Position numbers and translations under genes: made by a program. A stretch of 64,000 nucleotides of DNA, from contig CM060697.1 in the NCBI GenBank assembly GCA_030686995.1, forward strand, positions 102,733,272-102,797,271, read 5' to 3'. Each line of letters starts with the position of its first letter. Position 1 is the stretch's first letter. Under the pieces are notes generated by a model, which worked only from the letters and a program-made list of their open reading frames with translations, searched no databases and had not been told where the DNA came from. Below are positions 35,601 to 47,599 of this stretch, in pieces. Origin of the DNA: Artemisia argyi. Lineage: Eukaryota; Streptophyta; Magnoliopsida; Asterales; Asteraceae.

Positions 35601-36848
35601 TTTCTTATTTATAAAAACAGCCGCATCGTATGGTGGATTTTGAAGAAGGAAAGGAATTGGAGAGAAGAAGAAAGACATTTGAAGATAACCTTAACTGTGT
35701 TTTGAAAAATTCAGGAGTGAAAGATTTTAATGATGTTGGTTTGGTAAGTAAAATAAATTGATTTATTATTATGAGTTCCAATAATTTAATTTTTATAATT
35801 AATTCCAATGATGACTAAGAGTAAAAATGTCTGCAGATATTCTTTCCTTGCATTAAGATCACTGAAAGTGGGTCGAATCATTACTATCTCATATGCTTTA
35901 ATATGAAGAATGGTAATATCGACATACTTGACAACGTGGACAATGGCATTGAAGATATCTCAGTTCGATATGGGAAGTATGCACAAGCTCTGGTCAGTAT
36001 ACCAAAAAAAAAAAGAATGTTTTTTACTGCATGAAAATGAATTATTTACTACATTGTAAACTTTTTACTGCATCATAGTGTTATATTTAGTGCATATAAG
36101 TTAAACTTTTGTCATATTTAGTACATATAACACTATGATGCAGTAAAAACTTTTGTCATATTTACTACATTGTAAACTTTTTACTGCATCATAGTGTTAT
36201 ATTTAGTACATATAACACTATGATGCAGTAAAAAGTTTACAAATATGCAAACAGTTAAAATTTAGTACATCTAAGTTCAACATCAAAGTTAAAAATCTAG
36301 TACATCATATTTTATAAGTTTTAACAAATATGCAAACAGTTAAACTTCTAGTACATCTAAGTTCAATATCTAGTGCATCACAGGGTAATAAAATAAATAA
36401 AATTAATTTAACAAAATCTTATTATTTTTCACAGATTGATACATTTGTCAATTACCTTGAAAGGATAAAGCATCCAAAGGTTACTGAGATATGGTTGTCG
36501 ATCCCAAAAATGGTGCCATTAAAGTGGAAGACAACTTACAATGCTGCTGACTGCGGAATCTTTGTCATGAGGCACATGGAAACCTATGTCGGGGAAGGTG
36601 TATTTTTGTTTGAACTACAAGATGAAGGGGTACATCTGAAACAACAAGTAAAGATGCTTCGCGCAAAGTACCTGGTAAAGATTTTACTAAAAGATGTTAA
36701 TGACCAAAAGAAGAAATTGATGAAAGATGCAGAAGCTTTTTGCAAGAAACAAGGAAAGAAATCAAAGATCTTAACTCATGTTGATGTTAAAGTTGATGCA
36801 AACTTGATGAAGATGTTTAACGACACACTAATCAAGACTCTTGAATAG
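28625..36848 (+). CDS. MULE-borne gene with C-terminal Ulp1/C48 SUMO-protease-like domain (10 exons, about 1,326 aa)
   Basis: Predicted exons: 28,625-28,661; 28,747-28,842; 31,446-32,440; 32,860-33,094; 33,190-33,311; 33,594-35,215; 35,356-35,536; 35,621-35,743; 35,837-35,992; 36,435-36,848. All introns are GT-AG and the sum, 3,981 nt, is a whole number of codons with one terminal TAG. The N-terminus is Lys/Glu-rich. Residues about 190-370 form an ordered domain (SELGLWVVRNFD, REVVRDMLGIPMGD) typical of plant transposon Ulp1 proteins. Exon 6 is acidic, then basic, with a DAPSA repeat. The protease triad is visible: His in NHYYLICF (about 1,152), Asp in DILDN (about 1,169), Cys in ADCGIFVMRH (about 1,229). 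The Gln usual six residues before Cys is Thr. Expected role: desumoylation or related proteolysis, function in transposition unknown. An earlier ATG at 28,621 stops after four codons. Confidence 0.75.
28858..29408 (+). repeat. 110-bp tandem array with alternating A/B units (intron 2 of the Ulp1-like gene)
   Basis: TGATGCAG starts at 28,858, 28,968, 29,078, 29,188, 29,299 and 29,409, a period of 110-111 bp. Units 1, 3 and 5 share AAATAAGTTAGGGTAAAT and TTATATGATG; units 2 and 4 share AAGTAAATTAGATTAAAT and TTATTTGATG. The array is thus a 220-bp higher-order dimer, ABABA. Confidence 0.9.
29642..31213 (+). repeat. Exact 121-bp tandem array, 12-13 units (same intron)
   Basis: The word CTTGATGCC begins at 29,762 and then every 121 bp to 31,093, with no length change in eleven intervals; degenerate units flank both ends. 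Units differ at a few positions (GCTACTTG, ACTACTTG, ACTACCTG; GGTAAAGG or GGTAAACG) that partly recur together. Each unit contains TGATGTACTA or TGATGTACGA and GAGATGCATT, so it is built from the element-wide motif. Confidence 0.95.
32543..32638. repeat. (TA)n-(TG)n compound microsatellite in intron 3
   Basis: About 58 bp of TA followed by about 38 bp of TG, flanked on both sides by GATGCAGTA words. Confidence 0.95.
34414..34612 (+). repeat. Coding minisatellite in exon 6 of the Ulp1-like gene
   Basis: Repeats of GATGCACCAAGTGCC encode the unit DAPSA, present about ten times. The DNA word GATGCACCA is close to the non-coding motif GATGCACTA. Confidence 0.85.
36049..36241 (+). repeat. Foldbacks in the last intron, including a perfect 30-bp stem
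   Basis: 36,171-36,200 and 36,212-36,241 are exact reverse complements around an 11-nt loop, and the stem contains TACTGCATC / GATGCAGTA. Additional partial copies of the same arms lie at about 36,066-36,090 and 36,120-36,150. Confidence 0.9.
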
Positions 36849-37440
36849 ATCAGTGTTGGGAAGTTAGCGTTGGATATATTTTAGATCAGTGTTGGGAAGT
36901 TAGCGTTGGATTACTTAAAAACTGAAATCTTTTGGATATATTTTAGACAATGTTTCTATGGTTATATTTGGTTAGTGATCAGAGAATGAATTGTACTTTG
37001 GAATTTAGACAATGTTTCTATGGTTACATATGGTTAATGATTGAACAAAATTAACAGCTTAATGATCCGTGTTTGTTATTACTTTTATTTATGGTTTCTG
37101 TTTTATAATTATTGCATCAATATATAATTGTTACTGCATTACAGTTCATTATAATTACTGCATCAATATATACTTGTTACTGCATTACGGTTCATTATCA
37201 TTATTGCATCAATGTATACTTGTTACTGCATCAAATAGATCATTCATACTGATGTACTAAGACAATAATAGCATGTTGAGAAAACTAAGCCAATCTTCCA
37301 TTAAAACTGTATGATGCACCTTTCTTTCTTTACAATTGAATTGAGTTTTTTATGGGTAAAAAAAAAGGAAAAATGTAGAATGTTTACAAGTGAATCATTT
37401 TTTTATTCGTAAAAAAAAGAAAAAATATAGAAAAAGATGT
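36849..37440. other. Gap between the convergent MULE genes
   Basis: Overlapping 3' ends are expected here. It contains a direct duplication of TAGATCAGTGTTGGGAAGTT (36,846 and about 36,882), repeats of GACAATGTTTCTATGGTTA, and several TACTGCATCAATATATA words (37,110-37,235). No gene. Confidence 0.6.
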
Positions 37441-39505
37441 TCATTTTTTGCGCGTGGATTCTCTCAAACCAGCTCTTTTTGTTGTATCTTGTTGCTTTGG
37501 TTTCTTCGATGGTCGAGCCTGTTGACAAGTCCTGGAATTGTGTCCTTCCTTCTCTCCACATACCCCACATGCCCTTCTCTTTGACAATTCTTCAGCAGAT
37601 ACTTCGACTCTTGGCTTCATTCTTGAAAAGACACCGGTTCCTTTAGTTTTACTCTTCAATGGATTGTTCATTGTTTTTTCTTCAGGCTCTTTAACACCAA
37701 GCATTGAACCAATAACAGCTTTCCCATTCATTTTCGGAACTGTCGGAATATCACTAACAGCTTGATTCAATAACTCTTGCATCTTCTCTTTGTAGATATC
37801 TAACTTGCTTAAGTCGTGTACCAAACGATCAACAGTAGATTCAAAAATATCATATAATTCCAAAACTTCATTCCTTACTGCATCTGATGCACCACTGATT
37901 CTGGGAAGAGATAATTTTGAAGGTTTCACGTTCTTTAACCACCGTTTCTCTAAGTAGTTTCGGGGAAACTCCTCTACATTGTTCATCCTTAGAACATAGA
38001 AACAATGGCGACATAACAGGCCATAATACTCGTACCGATTACAGCTACAATGAAGTTTCATCTCAGACTTACAAAATTCAACCTACAAAAAAAAAATTGA
38101 AAAATTAATAAAACCTATGATGCACTAGATGTATAACTATGATGCAATATATACAAACTATGATGCACTAGATTTATAACTATGATGCAGTAGATATAAA
38201 AAAGTGATGCAGTAAAATATGATACCTGATAAACATTGTCAACGAGCTCTCTCTTCTCAAACTGGGAATCACGAACTGAATATTTTTCCATACTCTCACT
38301 TTGAAAAACGTTCAATGCAATACAGAACTTATAAGAAGCAAGCATCTCATCTTGTACATCAAAGAATATAGTTCTTGTATATAGGTTAGATGCGTCTTGT
38401 TCCATCAGAAGGTCTGTTTTGAATTCTGGAGATCTATACCTTGAATCATGGTCATTCTTACGCTCAATGTACCTCTGATACTCGATAGCAGTGTCGTGGT
38501 GGCTTAAGAATTCAACAAGGGAAAGATGGGGGCTGGTCCATTTACCAAAAAAATGGTTCTCACTTTCGGATCTTGAAGTGGTACGCATTAGCCCTGCCAT
38601 ATGAACATCACGCAAATACGCTGGTATCCATCTCTCTCTCATTACAAACATTTCACCTAACCATTTATTATCAACAAGATCAAAATCATTTATCATTCTC
38701 TCCCACTCTTTCTCAAATACTTCAGGTGAAATCTGGTCGGTCCAAACAATATCGCATATGCGCTTTTTAAAATAAGGCCCACTAAATAGATCAGAACCAA
38801 CCTGGAAAAATCAGAAAATTGTTAATATAATAAGAATGGGAATGGATATAAATTATTTTACTGCATCAGTTTATGTAATAAATAAAATTGCATCAATTTG
38901 AAAAAAATTAATACATCAACGGTTTTCAAAATATAAAAATCTTTTTAGTATGGATGGATAAGAAAAATTAACTGCATCATCTAATATAAGCTACTGCATC
39001 ATAGGCATAAGTACTATAAAGAAATACCTTCGTACTCAATTTCTGCATAATATGCCACATACACAGTCGATGCCTTGAATTCGGGAAGCATTCTTCTATA
39101 GCTCTCTTCATTGATGGATCTTGATCTGTAATAACAACATTTGGATCCTTCCCAAAAGCATTTTTGAATTCAGTAAGTAACCATATGTACGCTCCGGCAG
39201 ACTCATCAGCAAGCAACCCAGAAGCAAATGTAAGACAACGATTATGATGGTTGATACCCGTAAAAGGAACAAATACCATTTGATACCTACATTTTATAAC
39301 ATATAAAAACAGTATATATAAGTCAATAACAAATAAAACAGTAAATAAAAAAAAATTCAGAATACGGAACAGAATGTACTTGTTAGAACGAAATGTCGCA
39401 TCAAAGGATACTATATCACCAAATGTTTGGTAATCACTAATAGCTTCTTCATCAGCCCAAAAAAGACCAACCAACCGATCGTCATCACCTAAAACAAAAA
39501 ATTAA

Positions 39506-39593
<88 letters not shown>

Positions 39594-41204
39594 TGATGCA
39601 CTAAATATTATAACTGTGATGCACTAGAGATTATAAGTGTAATGTAACGAATAAGTGAATCACCTTTATAATAATTGACATAAAAGCCAGGTGAATGAAG
39701 CTTTCGACTAAGCAGCTTTTCAACAGCCATTTGAGCATCTCGGTCTCCAATAAAAACACTAATTTTCTTCTTATTGTTCTTACAGTCACTCTTTGTAACA
39801 CCAACTCTTTCAAAGCCACCATACAACTGTTTCAATAACCTAAAACCGATTGCAGGACCAAAATTTGCATTCGAAACTTGGTAAAGAAAATGCTGCTTTG
39901 TATATCCAATATTCCTAGAATTCTTCATAAAAATCATATCCTTTTCTGCTACAAGAGGATGGTTATGTCCGTCTTCAAAATTAGTAACTTCATAAACATT
40001 TCCAATTTTCTTAAGAGTAAGTGAGGCTAAACAGCCACATCTAAAAGAAGCCTTCCTCCTTTTTTGCTTATTCTTAAACTCGCCAAACTTAATAGAACCA
40101 TTACTGGATTCACCTTCTTCAGAGATATTGGCATTTGAATTTTCATCTACAGATTTCCCTTTCAAAGGTAACCCTTCTCTTGAGCAATAGAAATATTTTA
40201 TAGTTGTCTCTTTTGTACCTGCAGCCTGGTACTGTCCACCTTTCCTAATATCAAAACCGCCTTTTTTACCATAAGCTACGTAGAAACTATAAGCCTGATC
40301 AATTGAAACAAACTGACAACCTTTTATAGGTTTTTCGCCGCAATCAGGATACCATGTCCTATTGCCATTATCGTCACAAATATAATAACCAACGTGATCT
40401 CTAACTCGAACACTTTCGACCTCAACATCTGAAAGGATTGCATCACAATTTTAAATATATTGCATCACATATAAAAAATCATTGCTCATAGAAATATTTC
40501 TAGTGCATCAGAATTACTAAAAACATTATTTATTTATTTCTAATAGCACATAATTGAATTACAAATACATATATCTATTGCATCATACATTTATATCTAC
40601 TGCATAATACAATTACGTCTACTGCATCAACATTCAACAACATTCAAAAACTCTTAAAACCACTACATAAATATAACATAAACAATCAGAATGAAAATCA
40701 AACTCTTAAAACCACTACATAATAATATTAAAGATAGTAATAAAACTTCAAAAAGTACAATAAAATGAATAAGTGCATCATAGAATTATTTCTACTGCAT
40801 CACAATTATAAAAATATCAAAATGATGACATTTAATACCTGATCAAAAAAATGTACCTATAAACTAAAAATATTACATCTAGTACATCACACATATATCA
40901 AAATATTACATCTAGTACATCACACGTATATCAATTTATTCTATTTGAGTATGACTGATATATAAACTTTGAAACTAAAAATCAAAAAATTAAAAAAACA
41001 AAACACTACACTCTAATCTATATTGCATCATACACATAAATATACTGCATCAAATACTTATAAGTAGCAATCAAAAAAAAAAAAAAAAAAACAGTTAAAA
41101 AGAAATTAAGCTTGAACAAAAATCTTACTATCAGAAATTGATGATGAACTAGATTCATTATTAACAGAAACTGAGGATTCAATGGTTGATGATTGAATAC
41201 ACAT
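37441..41204 (-). CDS. MULE transposase (FAR1-MULE-SWIM), 6 exons, about 808 aa
   Basis: Predicted exons on the minus strand: 41,204-41,129; 40,428-39,664; 39,488-39,380; 39,286-39,028; 38,801-38,226; 38,082-37,441. All introns are GT-AG and the total, 2,427 nt, is in frame with one final stop. Domains in order: FAR1-type DNA-binding region (about residues 50-190: KGCQFVSIDQAYSFYVAYG, RCGCLASLTLKK, GHNHPL); MULE catalytic region with FDATFRSNK (Asp about 306) and VVITDQDPSM (Asp about 371), then GLMRTTSRSESENHFF; SWIM zinc finger (C607, C609, C619, H621); and a C-terminal CX2CX4HX4C knuckle from residue 767. No disabling mutation was found. It should bind the TIRs and catalyse cut-and-paste transposition. 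Confidence 0.82.
39507..39592. repeat. (TAA)n microsatellite in transposase intron 2
   Basis: About 86 bp of AAT/TAA trinucleotide, followed at once by the words TGATGCACTA (twice). Confidence 0.95.
40429..41128 (-). other. First intron of the transposase gene, motif-rich
   Basis: Contains many TACTGCATCA, TAGTACATCA and TATTGCATCA words in the plus-strand reading, with an A18-like run at about 41,073. No ORF. Confidence 0.6.
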
Positions 41205-41418
41205 CTTCAAAAAAGTGGTGGTAAAGGCGGTGGATCGATTGGTGGAAAGCGATGGTGAATACGGTGGAACACGGTGGGAATACAATGGGAAGACGGTGGA
41301 ACACGGTGGTGAAGGTGGGGAACACAGTGGTGAGGGTGGGAAAGACGGTGAATTGTCAGAGAGACGTGAAGGAAGAAGATTGGGGAGCGGTGAATTGTGA
41401 GAGATTGTAAAAAAAAGG

Positions 41419-41428
41419 ATTTATATAG
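41419..41428 (-). promoter_or_regulatory. TATA box of the transposase gene
   Basis: On the minus strand it reads CTATATAAAT, about 215 bp before the ATG and about 85-130 bp inside the right TIR. The leader (41,215-41,400) is a GGTGGTGAA-like low-complexity tract. Confidence 0.5.
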
Positions 41429-41509
41429 TGTATTGTAAATTGACGAAAATACCCCTGCAGTAATAAAAAAGGGGGTTGACTTTGGGGGACACATGGCATG
41501 CTGTGGGGG

Positions 41510-41554
41510 CTTCCTACACTTTTTATTATACCATCCTTTTTATTTTAACCCAAA

Positions 41555-41558
<4 letters not shown>
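41510..41558 (-). repeat. Right TIR of the MULE
   Basis: Inverted partner of 28,321-28,369. It ends at CAAATCTG, after which (TA)n begins. Confidence 0.75.

Positions 41559-41605
<47 letters not shown>
41559..41605. repeat. (TA)n tract at the right edge of the MULE
   Basis: About 47 bp of TA dinucleotide. Together with the left tract it indicates insertion into a TA microsatellite or TA expansion after insertion. Confidence 0.95.
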
Positions 41606-41607
<2 letters not shown>

Positions 41608-41729
41608 AACGTATCGTGGAATTTTAAAGATTTTTGGGAACGAGCTCAGTTTGAGAGTGTCGAGATGTTTTGAAAAGTTTACGGGATTGGTCCTTGTGTT
41701 TTATAACTAGTCAACCACCTCCCCTAACA

Positions 41730-41730
41730 A

Positions 41731-41797
<67 letters not shown>

Positions 41798-41821
41798 TAA
41801 ATAATAATAATAATAATAATA
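41730..41821. repeat. (ATT)n/(AAT)n inverted microsatellite
   Basis: (ATT)n runs into TTTAAA and then (AAT)n, so the tract can fold on itself. Confidence 0.9.
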
Positions 41822-44204
41822 AGTAAACTACAAAATGGTCGTTGTGTTGGATCGGTTCACACCAAACAAACACACACCCTCACCACCCACTCATCTCTCT
41901 CTCATCCCTCTCACTCAAAACCCTAGCCGCCACCTTGGCCGGCCGTCACCACCATCACACCGCCGCCCTCCTCACTAAAGTAACATCACCATATTAACCA
42001 CCACGTCACCCTCTTTCTTTTGGTGTACCTCACGCGCAAAACAAACACCCCTAACTTCTCGTTTGAGTCACCACAGCCACCTAAAACACCACCCTCACCA
42101 TTAATATTCTTGGTTTTCAAAGAAACTTGAGTTTGGAGTTGGTTTGAAGGTAGGTAGCCACGATTTACCTCTCGTGTGCCTCGATTTGACTTCAAATCCA
42201 TGTCCACATGGATTATTTTTGTAGGGTTCGAATTAATAATGATGGGAAATGATATTTTTCATGATAAAATTCGTTTGGTATCCGGGTTTGAGGTTTTTCG
42301 TTGGTGCCGACTTGAAACCGAGAGCTAGGCTCTCGGCTTGGTGCTAATCTTCGAGTCTTGTGGCTTTGTTTGATGGGTTTTGACCTAGTATTGTTGTGTC
42401 GAGAGTATTGGTATATTGGAGTTTGATTTGTGGCTTGATTTGGATTGATTTTGGCTTGTGTTGTTGTTGTTTGTGTGTCGCGACCCAAAGGGTCCGTTTG
42501 GCAGATTTGGTAGTGCTCGGGTGAGCCTAAGCTGAGACCTAAAAGGTCTTGGGTGTGAGTCCTTGTGACTCGTGGTCTAGCCGAGACCCAAGTGGGTCTC
42601 TCGGCACGAGTTTGGCTTGGTAAACCAACCCAGATTACATGTAACTTGATGACTTCTTGCTTTGTTTTCATGTTGTTGTTATTGTTGTTGTTGTGGTTTC
42701 TTTTTGGCCGAATATATTGGTTGGATCGAGAAGTGATATTGGGGACCGATTGTGAGACGGTCAAATTAGAACGACGGAGATTGGTTAGTCGGGTGCCGTA
42801 GTCGGACCCTATTGTTGTAGTTTGTGATATGGGACTTGTTGACGGAGATGTGGTATTGGTTATTATTACTTGGACCCGTGGTTGTGCGAGTCGAAGTCAC
42901 GTTGACTTTCTAGTCAACGATTGATTTCGACAAAACGCCTTAGCACTTGGATTTGGACAATGAGCCGAGAGTGATGACTCGGACATGTGACTCGTCTATT
43001 ATAACTCGATATTAATAATAATCAAACTTAATAATAACAACTCGTAATACTTATATTAATAATATAAACATTTATATAAATATATAAATGTGAAAACGTA
43101 TATATATTTTTAAAAGTGCGTATATTAAGAATAAAATGATCATGAGTAATAACATAATAACGTAACGATAAATATTATACTATGAAAATAGTATAATAAA
43201 TGTCTGGAACGCTATTATAAACAAACTATTATAAATAACGATATAATTATAACGTTGAATACTCTACGAAGTGAAATGCCTTTTGGAAAATAAAACGGGA
43301 AACTTACGATTTATACGAGATCGAGGGCACTTGAGTCAAGTGTGCCATATTAATATTTAGTGAATGACTTTGTGCTTGTCACGGATATGTGACGTTAATA
43401 TAATCATTTTCTATAACTACGTAACTTATTTGATCGACGGATTAAATAGGACCTACTCGGTTATATAAAAAGGGTATATTAATGGGTATTGTATCCTACG
43501 ACGTTCATAGGTTGTGGTAGGAGTGCGAGATAATGGGTTACTAAATATCTCGTGAGGTTTACCAAATTGACGAATTTGATAAGTTTAACGATATATTTAG
43601 GGAACTTATTAAATTAAATACTTACCATATAGTATTCTACGTGCTATGTGACTTAGGTTTTGGGTATGATCTTGGAATAATATATTAAGTAAATAATTAT
43701 GGAGGATTACCAAGTCGACGGATTTGATAAACTTCGATGATTTATTTAAGTAATATATTGGGCCAATATTAGACCCGTAGAGTGTTTTATTATTCTTTTT
43801 CGTTGTGGTTATCTTGGTTTGAGTTGTGTCGACCCTCCACCCGCATGGATACCAAACGCCAAACTAATACGAAAATAATACGAGAAATAGATTTTTGGAA
43901 AGTAAAAAGAAATACGTTCGGGATTGGGAATATTTGATTGTGAGGAAATGATTCTGAAAAGAGTTTGCATTGTTAGGAAGTGCCGAGTCCGTAGTTGCCG
44001 TCTGTTGAGTTGTGATACACCTTGATTCTACCGGTTTCTTTGTGATGTTATCTGGACTTGAGGTGAGTCATAGCCCCACTTTTACTTTGAACTTTGTTTT
44101 CAATACTTGGGGTGAGAAACGTGCAAATTGTTTTATGTGGACTTTTATCGCTTTTTGTTTAAAACTTGCTATGCTTATAGAACAAGGTAGGTTATAGCGC
44201 ATGT

Positions 44205-44275
44205 CGTATCCTTACGAATGCATGAATACGTCGTATCCTTACGAATGTTGGGCATGTCGCATCCTTGCGAATGCA
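44205..44275 (+). repeat. Three short direct repeats with paired stems in the Tekay LTR
   Basis: TCGTATCCTTACGA occurs twice and TCGCATCCTTGCGA once, each followed by ATG. Stems TCGTA/TACGA and TCGCA/TGCGA keep pairing around the same loop TCCT. The 5' LTR copy (from position 19) has TCGCA/TGTGA, with a G-T pair. Confidence 0.75.
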
Positions 44276-44731
44276 TATTGATTTGGTTGGTTTTGGACTA
44301 TAGTGTGTGCACCTATAGGTTTGGTTTAGTGCTTTGAGGCCTAGTCTAGCTAGCAAGTGTTTTGCGTATATGTCCACTTGATTGAATAAAGAATTTAAAC
44401 CTATTATCTCACCAGCGAAAGCTGATTTTTAGCGCGTTTACTCAGGTAATTAAGTTATGGCTTTGGATGCTTGGTTTGGAAGGCTTGGCTTGGCAATGTG
44501 GTTTAAGGATCTATTTTCTCAAACTCTGATATGTATTTGTGGACCTACGTTTGTTTCTTTTGGGCCTTACTTTGGATAAATTTGGGATAAATGTAAACTT
44601 TAAAAACCCCGTTTGGTTGTGTTTTACTTATGTTTACTTTATCTCGTTCTTTTATGACTTGTGATGGATACCAATCCACGTAGCACCCCGAAAGCTTGTT
44701 TAGTCTTCCGCTGTACCAAATTTTGGGGGTG

Positions 44732-45570
<839 letters not shown>

Positions 45571-45649
<79 letters not shown>
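45571..45649. repeat. (TA)n tract, right edge of the 44,838 element
   Basis: About 79 bp of AT dinucleotide; unique-looking DNA starts after it. Confidence 0.95.
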
Positions 45650-45651
<2 letters not shown>

Positions 45652-46280
45652 TTAATCACACAAAAAGGTATCACAGTTAGATCAATTTGAATTTCAAGAA
45701 TTCAACTCTTTTCCTCGACCTAAGTTATCGAATTTATATTTTGTATAATGTAAGGTATTTTTAGTGTTTCAAACCGATTAGTGGTCATAGTTTTAGCCGA
45801 AATGAATTTTTGTTGATCAATTATAATGATACATACTGTAGAAATCAAGGACATCACAAGACATTAAAATATAAAAGAAACGAACGTAACCCTAACTAGT
45901 AAATAAGCCTAAACAAATGGGTCGGGCCTATATGCCTTATTAACTAACATCACCCTCAAACTCACAATGCTGCAGCAGTAAACATTAAGAGATTGGCAAA
46001 CAAAAAATAAACTAAAATTGAAAAACAAACAAAAGCAAAGTGTGTCCAAGAGTGCAAACTCGGTGCTAGACGAAGTCTAAATCCGATACAATCCAAAAGA
46101 ACCAGGTGCAGAGCTCATGACATCAAATAAGTACATTATATTGTCATTTTGTCCTATTTAATTGATTTATTTTATTATATTATATATGAGAATTGGTACT
46201 TAATTGTTAACCTTAGTAATTCTCAGGTAAAAACAAGAAATTCGTAAAACTTGGCGATTTTGGACGAAATATGGAGATAA
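45650..46280. other. Intergenic DNA
   Basis: AT-rich, no ORF or repeat structure recognised on either strand. Confidence 0.5.
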
Positions 46281-46900
46281 ATGATCAAGATGAAAAAAGT
46301 CTATTGAACTCAAGGAGATACGCCATATCATTCTAGACACATACGCCGCATCATCATACTTAGATGAATTCGAGGGCCTTGACACCTTAATATCAACTCA
46401 CCCCCTCTTCCACAAGTAGGTGGAGACCAGGAGAGCCGGGGACCCCAACGGGACCATTGCCTGAATTTGAAGCATGCGCCGCAACTGATTATATCATGCG
46501 CCACATATGAAACATTGGTCAATGAAGAAGAACCAACTTGTTCTACTCCAGATACGCCGCATCTCATTATCAACATGCGTTGTATCACTATCAAGACTTC
46601 ACCAAAGACAATCCAAGACGCTGAAGGACATGCGCCGCGTAAAGATTCAAGATACGCCGCATCTGAAGACGGTGTACGAATATTCCAGAATATATTAATC
46701 TTAGACCCCACGCGAAGTTAAGTATATGCGCCACATATACTTAGTAGATGTGCCGCATCTAACCCTCAGACAGAAAGTATAAATACCCCATCATACCTAC
46801 GAATTTGGTGTGCAACAAAACCCTAAGGAGACGAATTCAGACGAAAAGGCAACACAAGACACATCCTAAACGAAGATCTTAGAGCAGTAAGAAGGTCCTG
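46281..46900 (+). repeat. Region with dispersed GCGCCGCAT motif and a TATA box; possible LTR relic
   Basis: About ten copies or near-copies of ATGCGCCGCAT / ATACGCCGCATC occur (for example 46,341, 46,474, 46,496, 46,550, 46,573, 46,628, 46,651, 46,725, 46,747). The motif is close to palindromic. They stop just before AGTATAAATACCCC (46,777), after which a leader-like segment follows. The order fits a U3 enhancer array plus promoter of an old LTR, but no element ends were found. Confidence 0.5.
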
Positions 46901-47590
46901 CATATATTTAATTCATTAAGTAGTTTTGTTTTATTGTAATAGTAAACTATAATCCATCAGGATTGATGGGCTTATGGTCGTCATACTGCTCCCCTTAAAA
47001 TTTCTTTCCATCGATTATAAGTTTATATGATGTTTTTTTGGTTCTTTTTATATGCGCTTTGATAACCTCTGTGTCTAACTGTGTTTTGCTTGGGCTACCA
47101 TACCCCCTCCACGCTTACTTATCTAGCGTCTAGAAAGTAAGATAGGCATAAGTGATCATTAAGGGTTTACTCGCCTATATTTAAGATACAACGAGAGAGA
47201 ATAGATTACGATACTCATCATATAAAACTAACAATAAAACAAGTGACAAACTACTTAACAATAGGACATGCCTTCTATCTGTATCTTTTATCTATCCGTG
47301 TACGTGTTAGTTTTTGGCTGATTTGTTCTCATTAGTTTTATTAGTTTAATTAATCTACCAAACAGTGGTAGTCTCTTAGACTAAAACCCCCTTGCGTTAG
47401 ATTAAATTGTAAAACTAACTTAGTATATTTAAAATACTGATAGGATTACTAGATATTACGTTCCACTCTTAGTGATCGACACTCTGTTACTACTATATAC
47501 ATATTGATCGGGTATACTGCTCATTAGTGTATGCGTTATAGGATAAGTCGGCTAAATATAAATGTAAAACTTGAATAGGTAAAATCACTC
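46901..47590. other. Intergenic DNA
   Basis: No gene or mobile-element boundary recognised. It may continue the LTR-like region on its left. Confidence 0.4.
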
Positions 47591-47599
47591 TATTCTACA

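Larger units (their letters stand above)
28321..41558. mobile_element. Autonomous-looking Mutator-like element of KI/Kaonashi type (13.2 kb)
   Basis: Termini form imperfect TIRs of about 49 bp (28,321-28,369 and 41,510-41,558), best conserved in ATAATAAAAA and GTGTAGGAAG. Two convergent genes fill it: a Ulp1-protease gene (plus) and a MULE transposase gene (minus). Both predicted coding sequences stay open through all introns. The whole non-coding part is rich in GATGCAGTA/GATGCACTA words. The element sits inside the Tekay 3' LTR within a (TA)n tract, so the usual 9-bp TSD cannot be read. MULEs coupling a mudrA-like transposase with a Ulp1-like gene are known as KI-MULEs; the assignment follows from gene content. 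Confidence 0.85.

Noticed and set aside
42213..42764. 183-aa minus-strand ORF in the Tekay 3' LTR
   Set aside because: Low-complexity Asn/Thr/Arg composition, no domain, located inside an LTR.
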